A program made the translations under genes and the position numbers. Shown one piece after another: positions 60,015 through 64,000 of a stretch of DNA of 64,000 bases (position 1 is the stretch's first letter; each line of letters starts with the position of its first letter). The DNA lies in NCBI RefSeq assembly GCF_902859625.1, contig NZ_CADIJX010000005.1:496001-560000 (forward strand), in the 5' to 3' direction. The notes below the pieces were generated by a model. It saw only the letters and a program-made list of their open reading frames with translations, did no database searches and had not been told where the DNA came from. The stretch is from Achromobacter pestifer (GTDB lineage: Bacteria > Pseudomonadota > Gammaproteobacteria > Burkholderiales > Burkholderiaceae_B).

Positions 60015-61140
60015 ATCCGCCCTGCGCCTGCTTGCGCTGACGGCCCTGTCGATGGCGCCCGGACTGGCCAACGCGCTGTGCGAACCCCTGGCGACGTCCG
60101 CGCAGCGCCAGACCCTGGTGGCGGACATCTCGCTGGAGGGCACCAACACCTTGCTGGCGCTGGACGGTTCGCGCATCCAGTCATGGCAGCCCGCCGTCTC
60201 GGTGGAGACCAGCGCGCGCGCCACGCCTGTGATCTGGGCCGAACACGTGGATTGGTCGGTGTACGCCGCCGCGCCGGATGCGCGCATCGGCGTCGCGATG
60301 CTGCGCTTCGAAACCGGCGCCGACGGGCGCCGGCATCTGTGCGGCATCGCGCGCTACAGCGCCAACGCCGTGGATGCGGCCCGTGGATCCCGCAAGGCCG
60401 CCCTGCCGTCACCCGACGCGGAGACCCGCTACTACTATGGCGCGGGCGACCGCCTGACCGGTTATGAAGAGCGCTCCCGCGCGGCCGACGGCCGCCCGAA
60501 CCCGCCGGTACGCTACTGCTTGCGCTATGACGAACACGGTTGGCTGGCCGAGCTGGGCGCCAACGATTGCGCCGCCGCCTCCCGACCGATGGCCCGCTAC
60601 GTGCATGACGCGGCGGGCCGGCTGCTGCGCGTCATCGCCTATCAGGAGAAATCCGGCGAGGCGTCGCAGGTCGTGGCCTATGACGGCCAGGGCCGCATGA
60701 TGCAGCGCTATCTGCGTCCACACATCGGCTGGGCCGAAGACGGCCCTGCGCTGGGGCTGCCCTACCGCGAGATTCAAAGCGAATACGCCGTGCTGGTGTT
60801 GCCGGGCCCGGCCTGGAAGCCGCCTGCGCTGGATTCGTACCACTATGACTGGGCCATCGTGCGGCCCACGCCCGGCAACGGCGGCCGTGACATCTACGCC
60901 GCCAAGCGCGACCCCGCCCAGGTGCTGGCCAAAGGCAATAGCGGCAATGGTGGCCAGTTCGCCCTGACCGCCGCGCAGAAGCAGCGCATCTGGGACGCCG
61001 CCGGCAAGACGCCAGGCGGCGTGCACTGGCTATGGGCGCCCGGCCAGACCTATACCTTGCTGCAAGCCGTGCCCGGCGCGACGTGGGCCGCGTGCACCGA
61101 TCCGGAAAACCGCAAGGCCAACGCCTGCGGCACGCCTTAG
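60001..61140 (+). CDS. Hypothetical secreted protein with YD-repeat-like segments
   Basis: 379 residues with a likely signal peptide (LRLLALTALSMAPGLANAL). Several stretches resemble RHS/YD repeats: YYYGAGDRLTGYEERSRA, YCLRYDEHGWLAELG, YVHDAAGRLLRVIAYQEKSG, QVVAYDGQGRMMQRY. Paired Cys suggest an extracytoplasmic fold. Overlaps the previous gene, so the two are probably co-translated partners. Function unknown; its stop overlaps the stop of the convergent symporter gene. Confidence 0.7.
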   Translation: MPHVESALRLLALTALSMAPGLANALCEPLATSAQRQTLVADISLEGTNTLLALDGSRIQSWQPAVSVETSARATPVIWAEHVDWSVYAAAPDARIGVAMLRFETGADGRRHLCGIARYSANAVDAARGSRKAALPSPDAETRYYYGAGDRLTGYEERSRAADGRPNPPVRYCLRYDEHGWLAELGANDCAAASRPMARYVHDAAGRLLRVIAYQEKSGEASQVVAYDGQGRMMQRYLRPHIGWAEDGPALGLPYREIQSEYAVLVLPGPAWKPPALDSYHYDWAIVRPTPGNGGRDIYAAKRDPAQVLAKGNSGNGGQFALTAAQKQRIWDAAGKTPGGVHWLWAPGQTYTLLQAVPGATWAACTDPENRKANACGTP

Positions 61141-63227
61141 ACGTTTTCGGCGGGAGGCCTGGGCGCGCTGGGGTGGCGTAGATAGTCCACCAGCGCCAGC
61201 GTCGCCCGGTCTGGCGGCGGCGTCAGCAACGACACCACGATGATCGTCAGAAAGGCCACGGGTGCGCCGAATATGCCAGCGGCGATCGGCTGTATGCCCC
61301 ACCACAAGTCCACCGGCTGCGTGCGCGAAATGCCCAACACCCATTCGCGCAACCACGGATGCGTGTGCGTCATATAGGCAAACGTCACCGCCAGCCCGGC
61401 CGCCATGCCCAAGGTGGCGCCCCACTTGTTGGCACGCCGCCAGAACACGCCCATGACCAGCGCGGGAAAGAATGACGACGCCGCGAATGAAAAGGCGGCG
61501 GACACCATGAACAGGATATCGGCGGGCTTGCGCGCTGCCACCCAGGCCGCGCCGAACGCCACCACCAGCAGCAGGATTTTCGACACCATCACGCGGCGCG
61601 CGGCGGACATGCGCGGCGACACCATGCGGTACCACATGTCGTGCGACAAGGAGTTCGACAAGGTCAGCAACAGGCCATCCGCAGTGGACAGCGCCGCCGC
61701 CAGCCCGCCAGCCGCCACCAGCCCTGAAATCACGTAGGGCAACCCACCGATCTCGGGCATCGCCAGCACCACCACGTCTGCCCCCATGCTGATCTCGCTG
61801 AGTTGCACCACCCCGTCGCGGTTGATATCGGTGACGTCCAGCAGGTTGCTGTCCACGGCGCTCCAGGCATGCACCCAATTTGGCAGGCTCAGGAAATTCG
61901 ATCCGACCACCTGCGTGTAGACCTCGTACTTGACCAGCAGGGCCAGCGCGGGCGCCATGAAATACAGCAGCAGGATGAACAGCAGCGACCAGCACACCGA
62001 TTTACGCGCCTCGATCACCGATGGCGTGGTGTATGAGCGCATCAGGATATGCGGCATCCCCGCTGTCCCCAGCATCAGGCACAGCACCAGCGCCAGGAAA
62101 TTGATGCGCATGTTGCGCCGCTCTTCCGGGTCTTTCGCCGGGAACGGCTCCGCGTGTGGAGTAGGCGGCGCGGCCCGCGCCTCGAAGGTCGCGCGCGCTT
62201 GTGACCAGACCACGCGCGCGTCTTCGACGCTGGCGGGATAGGTGGCCAGTTCCCGTTCGGCGGAACGGATCTCGACCATCGGCGCATCGCCGGCATTCAA
62301 TTGGGCCAGCCGGCTGCGCAGCTTGTCTTTTTCCAAGGTCCAGGATTCAGGCAGCGCCTGGACCCGTTGGGCCATTTCATCAGCGTGCTGCTGCCAAAGC
62401 CGGCGCACTTCGATCTCGGAGGGATCGTTTTGCAGGTAGATCTCTTTTTCGGTCACCTGTTGCAGCACCACGCCGGCCGACAGTTGCGGCACGGGCATGT
62501 TGGTGTGCTTGATCGACAGCCACACCACGGGCACCAGATAGGCAATGACCAGGATGATGTACTGCCCCACCTGCGTCCAGGTCACGGCACGCATGCCGCC
62601 CAGGAACGAACAGACCAGCATGCCGCCCAGCGCCACGAAAATGCCCAGCTCGAATGAAATGCCGGTCATGCGCGTGGTGATGATGCCCACGCCATAGATC
62701 TGCGCCACCAGGTACGTGAACGAACACAGGATGGCGCACGCCACGCCCGCCAGGCGCGGCATGTTGCCGCCGTACCGCGCGCCCATGAAGTCGGGGATGG
62801 TGTATTGCCCGAAACGCCGTAGATACGGGGCCAGCAGCATCGCCACCAGCACGTAGCCGCCCGTCCAGCCCATGATGTAGGCCAGCCCGCCATAACCCGT
62901 CAGGTACAGCGTGCCCGCAACCCCGATGAAGGAGGCCACCGACATCCAGTCCGCCGCCGTGGCCATGCCGTTGTAGATGGCCGGCACACGCCGCCCGGCC
63001 ACGTAGTATTCGACCTGATCCGAGGTGCGGCAGACGATGCCGATGCCCGCATACAGGCTGACCGTGACCAGCAGGAAGACATAGCCGATCCAGTTGCGCG
63101 GCATTCCCAGGACTTCAGCCAGCGCCATCAGCAGGATCATCAGCGCGAAGCCGGCCGTGTACAGCACATAGATGCGGCGCAGGCGGATCCGGAATTGCTG
63201 GGGAGTATCTCCGCTGAAGAACGGCAT
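61137..63227 (-). CDS. Sodium:solute symporter, large subunit (VC_2705-like)
   Basis: A 696-residue SSS-family carrier with about 13 membrane helices, related to the acetate permease ActP. AGRRVPAIYNGMATAADWMS is the family signature at TM2-3, and YLTGYGGLAYIMGWTGGYV and LSTADGLLLTLSNSLSHDMW follow. About residues 255-375 are a charged, helical insert (IEVRRLWQQHADEMAQRVQA, LEKDKLRSRLAQLNAG) between helices, a feature of the VC_2705 subfamily as I recall. Start overlaps the stop of the small DUF4212 gene (ATGA). Substrate probably a small carboxylate. Confidence 0.93.
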   Translation of the reverse strand: MPFFSGDTPQQFRIRLRRIYVLYTAGFALMILLMALAEVLGMPRNWIGYVFLLVTVSLYAGIGIVCRTSDQVEYYVAGRRVPAIYNGMATAADWMSVASFIGVAGTLYLTGYGGLAYIMGWTGGYVLVAMLLAPYLRRFGQYTIPDFMGARYGGNMPRLAGVACAILCSFTYLVAQIYGVGIITTRMTGISFELGIFVALGGMLVCSFLGGMRAVTWTQVGQYIILVIAYLVPVVWLSIKHTNMPVPQLSAGVVLQQVTEKEIYLQNDPSEIEVRRLWQQHADEMAQRVQALPESWTLEKDKLRSRLAQLNAGDAPMVEIRSAERELATYPASVEDARVVWSQARATFEARAAPPTPHAEPFPAKDPEERRNMRINFLALVLCLMLGTAGMPHILMRSYTTPSVIEARKSVCWSLLFILLLYFMAPALALLVKYEVYTQVVGSNFLSLPNWVHAWSAVDSNLLDVTDINRDGVVQLSEISMGADVVVLAMPEIGGLPYVISGLVAAGGLAAALSTADGLLLTLSNSLSHDMWYRMVSPRMSAARRVMVSKILLLVVAFGAAWVAARKPADILFMVSAAFSFAASSFFPALVMGVFWRRANKWGATLGMAAGLAVTFAYMTHTHPWLREWVLGISRTQPVDLWWGIQPIAAGIFGAPVAFLTIIVVSLLTPPPDRATLALVDYLRHPSAPRPPAENV

Positions 63228-63511
63228 CAGTGATCCCCGCCGGAAGCGTCCGCTTCGGCGCGCTCGTCAGCCTGGTTCATGACCCGGGCGTACACACCAA
63301 TGATGATCAGATAGGCAAGCGGCGCGCCATAGGCCGCCATCCAGAACGCGAACGGCCAGCCGATGAAATCGAAGCTCAGGCTGCGCGCGAAAAATGCGGG
63401 AATGAACGTCACGGCCGCCCAGACGGCAAGCAGCAAGACGATCAGCCGCAGATTGCGGCGCCAGTAGGGGGTGGGGATGGGCTTGGAGGAAGAAGCGCGG
63501 GATTCGGGCAT
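63227..63511 (-). CDS. DUF4212 protein, sodium:solute symporter small subunit
   Basis: 94 residues, two membrane helices (RLIVLLLAVWAAVTFIPAFF; GAPLAYLIIIGVYARVMN) with YWRRNLRL and FIGWPFAFWMAAYGAP between, the DUF4212 pattern. It is coupled to the symporter gene by ATGA overlap. Ribosome site weak. Confidence 0.92.
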   Translation of the reverse strand: MPESRASSSKPIPTPYWRRNLRLIVLLLAVWAAVTFIPAFFARSLSFDFIGWPFAFWMAAYGAPLAYLIIIGVYARVMNQADERAEADASGGDH

Positions 63512-63559
63512 AGCTAGGATGTTCAGACCCTACCTGGATAGCGCGAAACGCTGCGTCTG

Positions 63560-63591
63560 AAAAGCCCTGGTGGCGGAAATACAGGCTTTTT
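63560..63591 (+). terminator. Terminator-like hairpin 1
   Basis: AAAAGCCCTG and CAGGCTTTTT pair with one bulged C across a 12-base loop. No plus-strand gene precedes it. Confidence 0.45.
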
Positions 63592-63596
63592 ATGCG

Positions 63597-63637
63597 ACAA
63601 CGGCTGGCACTACCTGGTGCCAGCCGTTGTGCGTTTT
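63597..63637 (+). terminator. Terminator-like hairpin 2
   Basis: Perfect 14-base arms ACAACGGCTGGCAC / GTGCCAGCCGTTGT (63597-63610, 63617-63630) followed by GCGTTTTGCTTTTTTT. A strong intrinsic terminator on the plus strand; on the minus strand it is in the leader of the symporter genes. Confidence 0.7.
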
Positions 63638-63640
63638 GCT

Positions 63641-64000
63641 TTTTTTGAGTACTGCTTTACTTTTTTTATGTACCGGTGCCGCCGGTATTTGCCCATGCAG
63701 GGCTTTGTCTCCTCACCTGCATGGGAAGAGATTCTGCACCAACTGCGGGAATGCCACACTAGGGGAATGCCCTAAGACGGAGCATTCATTTACATATTCC
63801 ATGCACCATGGCAGTGCAATTTGTCTACAAAGTTCTAAATATTGGGATTTTTTGGCGAAAAAGCACGAATTGAGCCGCAGTCAACAAGCCAGGCAATCCC
63901 GGAATATGACGATCGCCACCGTGCCATGCCCGGATTCGGGCGTCGGCGCAACGGCGCACCAATCGCTGGCAAATCCCACGCGCCGCCCGCTTTTTTTATA
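63641..64000. other. Gene-free end region with inverted repeats
   Basis: No ORF. CCCATGCAGG / CCTGCATGGG at 63692-63701 and 63716-63725; TAGGG-GAATG-CCCTA at about 63762-63776; AT-rich stretch 63780-63860 likely holds a promoter; a T-run closes the window. Confidence 0.5.

Overview
The window is high-GC betaproteobacterial chromosome, most like Alcaligenaceae (Achromobacter/Bordetella). The pointers are several Bug-type (TctC) periplasmic binding proteins sitting beside LysR/IclR regulators, CoA-transferases and amidohydrolases, the protein styles of the ilvIHC, rpsO-pnp and ftsK-lolA genes, and the density of small catabolic clusters. This assignment is inference from gene content and sequence style; no database search was possible.

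Layout. 1-1.4 kb: 3' end of a TonB-dependent receptor. 1.5-9 kb: universal stress protein; a co-oriented LysR / CaiB CoA-transferase / Bug / HMG-CoA-lyase cluster; a zinc-ribbon RDD membrane protein and a TPR protein. 9.1-9.45 kb: a tRNA-Leu(UAA) gene interrupted in its anticodon by a 223-nt group I intron. 9.7-13.8 kb: DAACS-type dicarboxylate/amino-acid carrier, PIN-domain protein, threonine ammonia-lyase and a lipoprotein. 13.9-21.6 kb: core genes pnp, rpsO, a lipoprotein, pssA, ilvC, ilvH and ilvI. 22-28.9 kb: FUSC-family membrane protein, yaaA, 3-hydroxybutyrate dehydrogenase, a Kef-like antiporter, tRNA-Ser(CGA) and an OmpA-domain protein. 29-37.7 kb: two catabolic clusters, one with MFS carrier, nitrilase, flavin reductase and IclR, the other with a mandelate-racemase-type enolase, Bug protein, LysR and a cytosine-deaminase-like amidohydrolase. 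37.8-39.7 kb: small orphan genes, including a phage-type ASCH-like protein.

40-59 kb: the conserved block ftsK-lolA-rarA-serS, known from E. coli and relatives, is split here. Between rarA and lolA lies an approximately 11-kb set of genes on mostly the opposite strand: a carbon-nitrogen hydrolase, a D-serine-dehydratase/D-threonine-aldolase-like PLP enzyme, a complete Opp/Dpp ABC importer, an RpiR regulator, an N-acyl-D-amino-acid deacylase and a RidA-family protein. Together these read as import, deacylation, deamination and imine clean-up of D-amino-acid compounds. 57.4-63.5 kb: trxB, Smr-domain protein, EmrE-like exporter, two overlapping secreted hypotheticals, and a two-gene sodium:solute symporter (large subunit plus DUF4212 small subunit). 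The last 0.5 kb holds no gene, only hairpins and inverted repeats.

Three copies of one repeated element with two nested pairs of inverted arms lie at 24.4, 46.7 and 54.0 kb. Each touches a different short tandem array. Copies B and C are respectively inside and at the edge of the D-amino-acid island.
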